From assembly GCA_009176605.1 (NCBI GenBank), contig SEYY01005637.1, positions 5,001 to 30,000 of the forward strand: a stretch of 25,000 nucleotides of DNA, read 5' to 3'. This stretch comes from Armadillidium nasatum. Taxonomy: Eukaryota; Arthropoda; Malacostraca; Isopoda; Armadillidiidae. The notes beneath the pieces were generated by a model, which was not told the DNA's origin, did not search any database, and was given only the letters and a program-made list of their open reading frames with translations. The first letter of the stretch is position 1, and every line of letters begins with the position of its first letter. The translations under genes and the position numbers were made by a program. This document shows, in pieces, positions 15,531-25,000 of the stretch.

Positions 15531-16176
15531 TTAGTTGCAGTTATTGCATTCTGGTATATATCCAGTTTCAACTTCCGTAGGTAGGATATTTGTACGCAGT
15601 AGTACCCTGAAGGTGTTTTTAGGATGAAGGTCACACAGTAAATAACCGTGAGGCATTGAAGTCACTTCTTTATATACTTTTAGAAACTCTTTTCGTTGTA
15701 AAGGAAACATTTGTGTAGCTAGAACATTTATTTGACTAACATCTCTTCTTTGTCCAAATAATATTAAATATTGAGTATTCAATGACACGTCACGCATGTA
15801 TTTATTCTGATGAAATATATTTTGAGTTATGAAGAATACTGTTATATTGAGATGGTGAGAAAAAACAGTAAATGTTTCAGCTACTTGCTCATTCATTTGA
15901 TGCATTAGATCGTCTAAGATAATAATTTTATGTCCTTGCACACTCTCCAATGATTTAATGTCATAATAAACCTTCATGAAACTCTATTTTAGAACGATAC
16001 TCGTTAAATATAGGTTGATAAATACTGTAGCACCATATGATTTTTACAGGAGGTTGTTCGAATAGTTCTGTATATTTTAAGATTTTAAGTAAGGTGTAAG
16101 TTTTTCCGGATCCCGTAGGTCCTGCTATAAGCCCTGTAGAAGGGGATCTGAACATGAATTTTTCTAAGGTGTTCAT
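15531..16176 (-). pseudogene. ATP: FtsK/HerA-type genome-packaging ATPase, one frameshift
   Basis: It starts at ATG 16176 ([20 protein letters not shown]). The Walker A motif GPTGSGKT falls at residues 19-26, followed by KIIWCYSIYQPIFNEY. A one-base frame change near 15965-15977 leads into a second open frame with Walker B KIIILDDLM, then FSHHLNITVFFITQNIF, which includes the conserved Gln-Asn after a beta strand (sensor), and a C-terminal HGYLLCDLHPKN. It stops at 15531. The total of about 215 codons is normal for Polinton packaging ATPases, which pump DNA into capsids. Apart from the single indel all motifs are in place. It lies divergent from the polymerase gene, about 490 bp away. Confidence 0.9.
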
Positions 16177-16663
<487 letters not shown>

Positions 16664-16696
16664 ATGTCGTACACGTCTCTTATGAAAATGTTTGTG

Positions 16697-16995
16697 GTAA
16701 GTACTTTTATGAATGTTCATTTATTTTTATATTTTTTTTTGTATTTTTTAAAATTTTTTATTTTAGTATTTTTTTATTTTGTTTTTGTAATTTTTATTTT
16801 TTTTAATTTCATTTTGTAATTTTTTATATTTTATTTTTATTTTTATTTTTAAAACTTTACAGTTTAATTCAATTTTATTTTGTTTTAAAAACTTATTTTA
16901 TTTTGTTTTAAAAAAAAATTTTTTTTTAAATTTTTGTTAAAAAGTTATTTTGTATGTTTATATTCATGAATGCATTATTGATGATATTTTTATAG
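16697..16995 (+). other. Candidate intron 1 of the polymerase gene
   Basis: GTAAGT at 16697 follows the codons MSYTSLMKMFV, and TTTTTATAG ends at 16995. The interval is 299 bp, extremely T-rich and free of coding signal, as expected of an intron. Both junctions fall between codons (phase 0). The exon after it encodes a Gly-rich stretch (GGSGGGGGAGG). Only the sequence pattern supports splicing. Confidence 0.5.
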
Positions 16996-17321
16996 ATCCA
17001 GCCATTCTGTTGTGTTGCTGGTGCTTCAAGAGGCGGAAGTGGTGGCGGTGGTGGTGCTGGAGGTAACCAGGGAGATGAAAGAGCCAATGGTCAACGGATG
17101 AACTAGGGGGCAATGACCCTAACGATGCCTTCCATGCAGGACCTGATATCTCTAATCACCATCTCAATGATGATGCACCTTGGCCTCTGTGAACGATGAT
17201 GGGTGTGAACCCTGCAATATCGTTAACGTCGAAATCGACAACAGCGAAGGGAACTCCCATCCTTGATAATGATGATTCAGGGACATCATCCTCTATTACT
17301 CCTGAAGGAAATAAACGTGGG

Positions 17322-17413
17322 GTAAGTGTTTTACCTTAAATATATTTTTTAATAATTTTTTGGTAAATAGATACTTGAAATTTTTATTCATTACAAATTG
17401 TATATTCATACAG
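17322..17413 (+). other. Candidate intron 2 of the polymerase gene
   Basis: GTAAGT at 17322 follows the codons EGNKRG, and a pyrimidine-poor TATTCATACAG ends at 17413, directly before AAAAAACGCCCT (KKRP). The 92-bp interval is A/T-rich, has stops in the flanking frame and keeps phase 0. Exon 2 (16996-17321) itself contains frame changes. Confidence 0.55.
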
Positions 17414-19904
17414 AAAAAACGCCCTTATTATGCTGATAGCCAAGATGATGATGATGATTTTTCTGCTGAGTTTCTGGGCATTAAAAAAGTAGCTAGTACC
17501 CGCCGCTCAAATGTTGTGGATGTTCACAAGTACAGGATCAAGGTGGATGAAGATAAAGTCTTCAATCGAGGCCATGATTTAGAATCGGCATTCAGAGAAG
17601 TTATTCGTCGGATCCTGGACCAACTCACTGAAGACATTGATTACCATGAATATGAAGGTCAGGATCTGGTTTACGTTTAATGATGGAGACAGGAACGAGT
17701 TCCATGTCAACATACCCTATCAGGAGATAGTGAATAACAATGCCATTCGAGTACTTGTGCACTCGATTGGAAGCTGCTTTCCAATCAGGAGATATGGCTA
17801 CATTTAGCGACTTTATTATTGAAGTTCAAGTCGCTCATAATCCATCAGGGAATGGTCCTCTAGTTCCACGGCATGTGTATTTCATTCATCCGAAAAGAAA
17901 CATCTTCTACTAAGACAAGAGAAACCGTGTCCCCGATACAGTTGGATGTGGATTTAAAGCGGTCGTATTACAGCTAAAAGGTTAGTAACTGAAAAACTTA
18001 ATAATATTACACCTGAAGATGTTAGAAAACAGGCTGAAAGCATTAGCTGACAAATGCGGTTTAAAGTATGAAACACCTCTAGGTGCAGATAAGTTTAAAT
18101 TAATTATTGAAAAGGTTTTAAAATGTAGGAATTTTTGTATATAGCAGCGACGGGGAGGGAGGGTTGCATGTTGTTTATAGGCCTAACGAAATCAAGATAG
18201 AGATACACCATTATGTATTATTGGTTATGATAGAGACACTACACATTATTACCCAATAACTAACTCTAGTATTAAATTAACTTTAGGAAATGTAAATGTT
18301 AAAAATATAACAGGTCAGATCTTTTGCTTCTAAATGCTTACTTCTTTTGTCACCAATATGGTTTATCATCCTTGAGAAAGAATGTGATTTCTATAAATGT
18401 AAGCAGTGTCTCACTTATACATGTTCAGGTACAAAAGATAATGATGATGATGATTTTCTTCATTGTCCAATTATGTAATAGGTCCTTTTATAATGCTCAA
18501 TGTTTGAAAAAATCATAAAGATAGTGTATGTAAGAAAATAAGAATATGTAATATGTGTGATGAAAAGATTTTTGCTGATAATAAAGGGGAATTCAGGCAT
18601 GATTGTGTGCAATGTAAGATGTCTTAAATGTGATGTTAAGTATAATCCTGATAATGGTGCTCATAAATGTTTTATGAAACCCTTAGAAAAGAAAAATGAC
18701 AAACAATGGGAGAAAAAGAAAGATGTGTTTACGTTTTATTATGATGTTGAGACGTATAGACATAATGAAATAACGAAAGAGAATGGAAATAAGGTTGTTG
18801 ACATGATTCCTTATTTGCTTGTAAGTCAATTAGTATGTTATAAATGTTCAGATAAAGAATTTACAGATGATGATCAGTGTGAAAAATGTGGTACGAAACG
18901 TACTGAAGGTGTTTTATTTGAATATGGATACTGAAACTGAGTATGAACGTTGTCCAGTAGATAAATTCATTAATTATTTATTGCATTTTTCTGAAGCTCA
19001 CCCTAAAACCCAAATCATTGTAGCTGCACATAACGGAGGAAAATTCGATTCTCAATTTGTATACAGTAAATTATTAGCTAGACCAGGTGCAGACGCAATA
19101 TCTAGTAATCCAGTTAAAAGGGGCACGAAAATAATTACTATGACTACCCAACATAACATTACATTTAAAGATACCCTGTTGTACATGCCCTGTGCCTTAA
19201 AGAAGTTGCCCAAATGCATGGGTATTACAGGGGATTTGGCTAAAGGTTTCTTCCCTTATAATTTTCTGAAAAGAGATACAGCTAATTATGTAGGTCGCAT
19301 CCCTGCTCGTGAAATGTTTGAAATTGATAGAATGACAGATTCTGAAAAGGTAGAATTTGAATGATTTTTATAACGTCATTTACTCATAGAGACTATGATA
19401 TTAAAGCTGAATGTACTAAATATTGTGTGCAAGATGTAGATATTCTACGAAAGAGTTTTGAAAAGTTTAGAAAAATGTTTATGGATATGTTTAGGATTGA
19501 TTGTCTGACTGAATGCTGTACTATAGCTTCCCTTTGTTTTAGAATATTTAAAACCCATTTCATGAAACCCTAATACCATAGCTCATATTGGTCGTGAGAG
19601 TTCGAAATTTTATTCATATGAAGGTATACGTTGGCTAGTATTCATGGAGAAGTATACTGGTCAATCTAATTACTCATGCCCGAAACGGAGGCGAACGCGT
19701 GTTCAAACTTACGTAATAAATGTGTGTTTCCTGACGGGTATGCTGAAGTCCCTGCCGCAGGTTACACTCCAATTAACGGTGAAGAGTTTGTAAGGCTTAG
19801 AAATATAGAAATTGACAATGAACTGGAAACAGCGAAATGAACAACTATGGCGTGAAATGGATGCAGCAGGACCTGTACCAAAGAAACGAATCGTCTACTT
19901 ATAC

Positions 19905-20061
19905 CATGGATGTGTCTGGCACGGTCATCAGGACTGTGAGAAAGGTAAAAATTGATCATCGAGGTCTTTCGAGTCTTGACAGGTATCATACAACTAAACA
20001 GCAAGAAGCCGCATACAGAGCAGCAGGTTTTGAAGTTGTTCGTGTGTGGGAATGCGAATGG
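19905..20061 (+). other. Vsr-like endonuclease segment within the polymerase
   Basis: HGCVWHGHQDC is read at 19905-19937 in one frame. RYHTTKQQEAAYRAAGFEVV at 19981-20040 and VWECEW up to 20061 are read in another, so a one-base break lies between. The HGC-WHGH-C box and the later G-(F/Y)-x-VV-x-VWE strand are the hallmarks of Vsr mismatch endonucleases (restriction-endonuclease fold). In Polinton polymerases a similar block stands between the exonuclease and palm domains. Whether it is catalytic or a structural insert is not known to me. Confidence 0.65.
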
Positions 20062-21834
20062 CTCAAGATGAAGGATGAATGCACGGTGAAAATTCTTCAG
20101 ACTGGTGAGCAGGAGCTTTTAAGAGTCTATGACAACAGGATCGGGAACGATGTATCCAATCATCGTCTTGTCATTGGTGATGCTCTATATGGTGGACGAA
20201 CTGAACCTTTCGTCTACTATTACCCTCCTACCAATGGCACAGCTAAAATCTATTATTTAGATTTTACATCCTTATACCCTTGGGTGCAGAAAACTCAGAA
20301 GTTCCCTACAGGCATTCCAAAGAAACTAGTTGGTGATCAGATCCCTAGCATTGACGAGTACATAAAGGATATGAATTCTAAATATTTTGGCGTTTCCTAC
20401 GTACGTGTCCTTCCTCCTCAAGATTTATACATTCCTGTTTTACCAGGCAGGTATGACGGCAAGCTCGTGTTCACATTATGTAGAACATGCGCTAAAGAAT
20501 GTCAGGATGGAGTATGTACTCATACCGAGAGGCAGCGAGAAATTCTCGGTGTCTACACTACCCCAGAATTAGAATTGGCTGTGGAGAAAGGATACAAGAT
20601 TCTTCAAATCTACGAGGTTTGGGTCTTCACACCTCTGCTCACTCTGTTCATTAAATATGTCCAAACATTCCTGAAATGGAAAACTGAAGCTTCAGGTTTT
20701 CCTGCAGGTATTACCGATATTGACGATCCTGAATTTGACACATTCATTGAGGCTTTTTTCGAAAAGGAAGGTGTCAGACTTGATAAAGACCAGATTAAAA
20801 ACAATCCAGGACTCAGATACATCGCCAAACTCTGTCTCAATTCCCTTTGGGGTAAAATGGCAGAACGGGCCCCAAACATAGAAGATATCATCTGCCATAC
20901 TGATGCTGAAGTTTGGGAGTTATTCAAGCAGGCTGAACTTGAAGTAAGGAATATTGAAGTAGCTGGCACAAAACATATTGTCACTGTACGCAACACAGCG
21001 TATGCGGATAATTCATCTAAAGCTACAAATCTCGCAGTTGCTTCATTCACTACTGCTCATGCCAGGGTAAAACTTTACAGACTTCTGGAAGCTGTTGGTC
21101 ATAGAGTACTCTATTGCGACACAGACAGCTGCGTCTTTGTGGCTAAGGAAGGATGAGCATGTATCGGAGACAGGCCTATTTCTGGGAGATTTAACTTACG
21201 AGTTTGATGCAGGATCAACAGGCGATAGTTTCGTATGTACAGGTCCTAAATCTTATGCTGTGAGGGTAATAAAATCTAACGGGGATGTTAGTCATATTTT
21301 AAAAGCTAAAGGTTTAACACTAAATAAAACAACCTCGGGAATAATTAATTTTGAAGCCATGTTAAAAATTGTATTAGATAAAATTGATAAAGATTCTAAT
21401 GAAGAGGAAAGGGAATGGGTTATGGGTGACGACCAGTATTATGAAGGGCTTAAGGATAGGGATGTGACAGCTATAGCTATAGACCAAATGAGAAACCCTC
21501 AAGGTGAACAAACTTTACATAATGTAGCACACAATAAAGATGTTTCCACTGACCCTAATGTAAATACTTCCCGTACATATTTAGAATATAAAATTCATTC
21601 CACAACTTTTAAGGCCGATAAAAAAGGAGGGGTATCAATAACGACAAGGAAAGAAAAAATTACGAATGACATCTACCAAACGAGCATTAATTAAAAATAC
21701 TGCTCGCACCATCCCCTTTGGGTATAGGGGTCCCCTCCCTCCCCTATAATCATGTCGCTTGCTTACTTTATATAAAAATAAATGTTACTATTTTGTATAT
21801 AAAGGTTTGTCATGTCATTAATAATTATTATGCA

Positions 21835-21950
<116 letters not shown>

Positions 21951-21990
21951 TGTTATCTTAATAAAGTTTTATGTAATGTATTATATTAAT

Positions 21991-22186
21991 AAAATGTTAT
22001 TAATGTATTATGTAACTATTATATGTGTAAATACTGTTTGTATGTTATATTAATAAAATGTTATTAATGTATTATATTAATAATAATAAATATGTTTGTA
22101 TATAATGTTATGTTATATAAAATGTTATTAATGTATTATGTACCTATTATATGTGTATATACTGTATGTATGTTATATTAATAAAA
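21991..22186 (+). repeat. Two direct copies of a 68-bp A/T-rich unit, 128 bp apart
   Basis: AAAATGTTATTAATGTATTA followed by TGTA-C-TATTATATGTGTA and ending TATGTTATATTAATAAAA occurs at 21991-22058 and 22119-22186 with a few mismatches. Related shorter pieces lie between and before them. Confidence 0.8.
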
Positions 22187-22375
22187 ATAAAATAAAGTTT
22201 TTTTTTCCTTTCTCCTACAAATCCATTTTTAGGTGTTACCAAGTTGAAGGAAAACCAATTAATTATGTTCTTCATTAAAAGAAGTGACATTTTCAAACTT
22301 TTATAACAATAGAAATAAGTATTTTTAGCTTACGTACAATGAAGAAAGAACAGGTCATTTTCTTTTGTTAAACCA

Positions 22376-22560
22376 CCTGATTAGCCTCAGGACAAACACC
22401 TGGCGGTTAGGCTTAACTTAGGCCTAAATAAAGGTTGAACACCTGATTAGCCTTAGGGCAAACATCTGGCGGTTAGGCTTAACTTAGGCCTAAAAAACGG
22501 TTGAACACCTGATTAGCCTCAGGGTAAACACCTGGTGGTTAGGGTTATTTTGTTTTCCTC
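22376..22560 (+). repeat. Three tandem 66-bp repeats upstream of a truncated PC4-like gene copy
   Basis: CCTGATTAGCCT recurs at 22376, 22442 and 22508, exactly 66 bp apart, each followed by CACCTGGCGGTTAGG-like sequence. The first two copies also have CTTAACTTAGGCCTAAA and GGTTGAACA. The block matches, in inverted orientation, the ~67-bp repeats upstream of the intact PC4-like gene at 11641-11763. Confidence 0.85.
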
Positions 22561-22617
22561 GCTCTGATCAATATTAGAATTCATCATCAGTTGTGAAGCA
22601 GTCGCTGAACCGTAAAC

Positions 22618-22674
22618 ATGGTCTCTACACTTAGAGACCATGGTCTCAACCGAATAGAAGTCTATGTTTTTTAA
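22618..22674 (+). pseudogene. Truncated, inverted copy of the PC4-like gene start
   Basis: The sequence around this ATG (GAACCGTAAACATGGT, then TCTACACTTA) matches the start region of the intact gene at 11547 on the other strand, including about 60 bp upstream (TTGTGAAGCA, GAATTC). After five codons (MVSTL) the copy diverges into a palindrome, then matches again at CCGAATAGAAGTCTAT before decaying. As written it gives only 18 codons (MVSTLRDHGLNRIEVYVF). It is a 5' fragment of a second PC4-like gene or of a duplicated element end. Confidence 0.7.
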
Positions 22675-22737
22675 AAACTAATTAAATGACATAATAATAA
22701 AGATGATGATGAATATAAATACAAAAAACAAAAGAAA

Positions 22738-22980
<243 letters not shown>

Positions 22981-23779
22981 TAATTTATTTATTTTTTATT
23001 AATTAAATTTTTTTTAATTAATTAATTTAATTTTTTTTAATTAAATTTTTTTTTTTTTTTTTTTTTTTATTGCAATTAATTTTTTGTTGCAATGCATTGC
23101 AATTGCAATTGCATGCAATTGCATTTACCGACAATATTCCTCCCCTACTACTTTAGTGGTTGGGTTATCAGTTGAAATGCTGACGCTATTTTACCATCTT
23201 CAGAGCAATAAAATATTCTAAACAGGAAACTAGAGTCTGTATATTCTTCAATTTTGTCATAAAGTAGATTTTGACTTCATAACTGAAATTATAACTCTTT
23301 ATTTAAAGAGATAAATATTTTCCCTATTGTAATAAAGAAATTGATATTTAACTGGAACCTATCAATTTCTATCGATAAGTCCAAATAAATCAATCATACC
23401 AGAATATTTTTCCAATATTTCAATTTATTGATATTGGCCTTGGTAATTGCAACTTTTTGGTATTTGATAAAAATGAATATTTCAACTTGGTTTGACATTT
23501 TCACTTGGTAACGGCTAAATTTTAACTTCAGTATATCGATAATAATTTAATTTACGATATTTTAAAGATACAGAAATTAGAAACTTTCTATTATTATTAT
23601 CAATAATATTATTATTTAATTTATTTTTATTTATTTTTTCATACTTTATTATTTTTATTTTTTTTATATTTCATTATTTTTATTTATTTTTATTTATTTT
23701 TCTTATGTTTCATTATTTTTGTGAATAATTTTTGTTTATTTTTATCATTATGCCGTTACCCAACTGAACTGAAAATTGA

Positions 23780-24867
23780 AAGTCATCTAAAAGCAGACGT
23801 TTGTACGGAATATGCGCAGATGAGCCACTGTTGCACTCTTTTCTGTCCATATAGTAATGGGTATATTGCAATTTAATGCACTTGATGGGCTTCTATTTCT
23901 TATATAAATAGCCATCGAAACGGCTTCTGCACAAAATTCATGATGCATTCTAGATTCAATTAAGAGAAATCTTGATTTTCCACGTAAGTTCTATTTATAC
24001 GTTCAGCAATCCCTATTATTTTCCAATGACTCTTTGTCTAAAAGGACCACATATATCTGAGTGAACTATTTCTAAAAGTTCTTTACTTGCACGATTAGAT
24101 TTTTCGTATGGTATTTGCGTCATTTTTCCTTTTTAATAAACTTCACATGTAGGCATTTACGCTTGATTAAATTTTATCCTATTACTAGATTTTTATTTTT
24201 TAAAGATTTTAAATCTTTGATATTCAAATGACCCATTCTAAGATGCCATTTTTCTGAATCATTTACATATGCGTCTGAAGTAAATGTTCTCTCCTCTAAG
24301 AAGTATAGGTTATCTCTTCTTTTTGCTGTTAGTAAAAGTTTCCAGTATTTATTGTAAATTTTTGCTATTCCTTTAGTAAAAACTACTTTATATTCGTTTT
24401 CTGCTATTTTTGAAATCGATAACAGATTAATATGAAAGAAAGGTACGTACAACGCATCCTTTATGGTTATATTTTTTATCATTTTACCTTCCGTATTTTC
24501 AATATCGCTATCAGCTATTCCTACAATTTTTGTTTCAGATTTATCAGCCATTTTAAATCCTTTTATTAGTAACGGGATTCAAAGCACTAACATACTTAAA
24601 GTTTCTTTTTACATATGTGCGAAGTTGATCCACTGTCAAGACACCATCTTCGCTGATGACTATCCCTATAATTTTCATTTATTGCCAGTGATTTATAAAT
24701 TTCTTCTTCAATCTGTGTGACGAGTCCACACGAGTCCTCCATCCACATGTCGATACTTTATGTCCGATTTTATTGCATTTATAACATCGTCCCTTAAATT
24801 TAGGTTTCACCGATTTAAAGTTTTTATTTATTCCCTTTTCTTTCGCTACAAATGCTTGGAATTTCAT
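23780..24867 (-). pseudogene. Ty1/Copia retrotransposon gag-pol remnant with an internal integrase deletion
   Basis: Read on the minus strand from 24867. A gag zinc knuckle CYKCNKIGHKVSTC (CX2CX4HX4C) comes first. Next is the protease active site DSGSTSHIC near 24611-24640 in a shifted frame. An open 125-codon frame (24551-24174) holds LYVPFFHINLLSISK and the pre-integrase box WHLRMGHLN. A shifted frame carries the first catalytic Asp of the integrase in HSDICGPF (about 24040-24064), and after a gap ERINRT (about 24000) holds the catalytic Glu, followed by AEAVSMAIYIRNRSP. The middle of the integrase core, with the second catalytic Asp, is missing. Reverse transcriptase, RNase H and LTRs are not seen. 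The order gag-PR-INT is diagnostic of Copia elements. Stops and shifts make it non-functional. Confidence 0.88.
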
Positions 24868-25000
24868 TTACCAGAGTGTTTTATTTGACATTCTACCAGT
24901 ATTTTAACCCTAAGGTTTCTGAATTAGTCCTCATCTCGACTTTCAATAGGAAAACGAAAATTAGTATATTAATCTGGTAAATTGTTCGATTAAAGTCTTA
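24868..25000. other. Possible continuation of the Copia gag region
   Basis: The 133 bp upstream of the zinc-knuckle frame probably belong to the same Copia element, but I see no clear gag motif and the window ends. Confidence 0.35.

Larger units (their letters stand above)
16664..21694 (+). pseudogene. POLB: Family B DNA polymerase (protein-primed type), with candidate introns and many frame breaks
   Basis: Candidate exons start at ATG 16664; the body runs from 17414 to TAA 21694. The order of parts is: acidic start (KKRPYYADSQDDDDDFSAEF); an N-terminal domain with FREVIRRILDQL; a Cys/His-rich region at 18380-18680 with CNMCDEK and CLKCDVKYN; ExoI YYDVETY (catalytic D at 18743); ExoII NGGKFD (19032-19049); ExoIII YCVQDVD (Y at 19421, D at 19433); a Vsr-like insert (19905-20061); motif A DFTSLYP (20260); motif B KLCLNSLWGK (20827-20856); motif C YCDTDS (21112-21129); then GPKSYAV near 21250. 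This is the Polinton PolB that replicates the element. All catalytic motifs are readable, but they sit in several frames with at least eight frame changes or stops, so no complete protein is encoded as written. Confidence 0.92.

Noticed and set aside
20610-21050. A 146-codon minus-strand frame
   Set aside because: It is the antisense of the polymerase palm region with motif B; no family resemblance.
22376-22560. Regular 66-bp repeats considered as a CRISPR array
   Set aside because: The units are continuous tandem copies without variable spacers, in eukaryotic DNA, and are duplicated upstream of a Polinton gene.

Overview
The window looks like nuclear DNA of a marine invertebrate. A decapod crustacean is my best guess, an inference from the style of the LINE reverse transcriptases and the extreme (TA)n load; no host gene is visible to confirm it. 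Candidate GT-AG introns, microsatellites, LINE and Copia remnants and no bacterial-type gene start signals all point to a eukaryote. About twenty (TA)n tracts, the longest about 550 bp, break up the sequence and produce most of the long but meaningless YIYIYI reading frames.

The core of the window, about 4.2 to 21.7 kb, is one degraded or indel-ridden Polinton/Maverick (adintovirus-like) element. On the minus strand, reading right to left, it has: packaging ATPase (16176-15531), a small basic protein (12775-12630), a protein with an SNI-DLI motif and a poly-Asn run (12611-12052), an intact 226-aa protein with a PC4-like segment (11547-10867), a chromodomain integrase (8508-7440), minor capsid/penton (7422-6458), a basic pX-like core protein (6458-6030), double-jelly-roll major capsid protein (5949-4639) and an adenain-type cysteine protease (4633-4204). 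On the plus strand, divergent from the ATPase, is a family B DNA polymerase (about 16664-21694) with two candidate 5' introns, a Cys/His-rich segment, the exonuclease motifs, an embedded Vsr-like endonuclease segment and polymerase motifs A, B and C. Together these could once have provided replication, integration, capsid assembly, maturation and DNA packaging. Nearly every break is a frame change or stop with recognisable family sequence on both sides, which fits either recent decay or uncorrected long-read indels.

Other material lies in and around the Polinton. From left to right: a low-complexity region with no recognisable gene (1-1.4 kb); a 5'-truncated LINE with its 3' tail (1.56-2.12 kb); three (GCGGAT)n mini-elements, each embedded in (TA)n (2.9, 8.7 and 10.2 kb), two of which bracket a second LINE reverse transcriptase fragment inserted between integrase and the PC4-like gene; a related (GATACC)n block (12.83 kb); a non-coding block (13.6-14.9 kb) between the small basic gene and the ATPase; a second LINE 3' tail (15.2 kb); an inverted, truncated copy of the PC4-like gene start with its upstream 66-bp repeats (22.38-22.67 kb); a GC-rich island (22.77-22.87 kb); and a Ty1/Copia remnant (23.78-24.87 kb).

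The most interesting points are the PC4-like gene and its inverted duplicate with a snap-back palindrome, the candidate spliced 5' end of the polymerase gene, the Vsr-like segment within the polymerase, and the mini-elements nested in (TA)n arrays.
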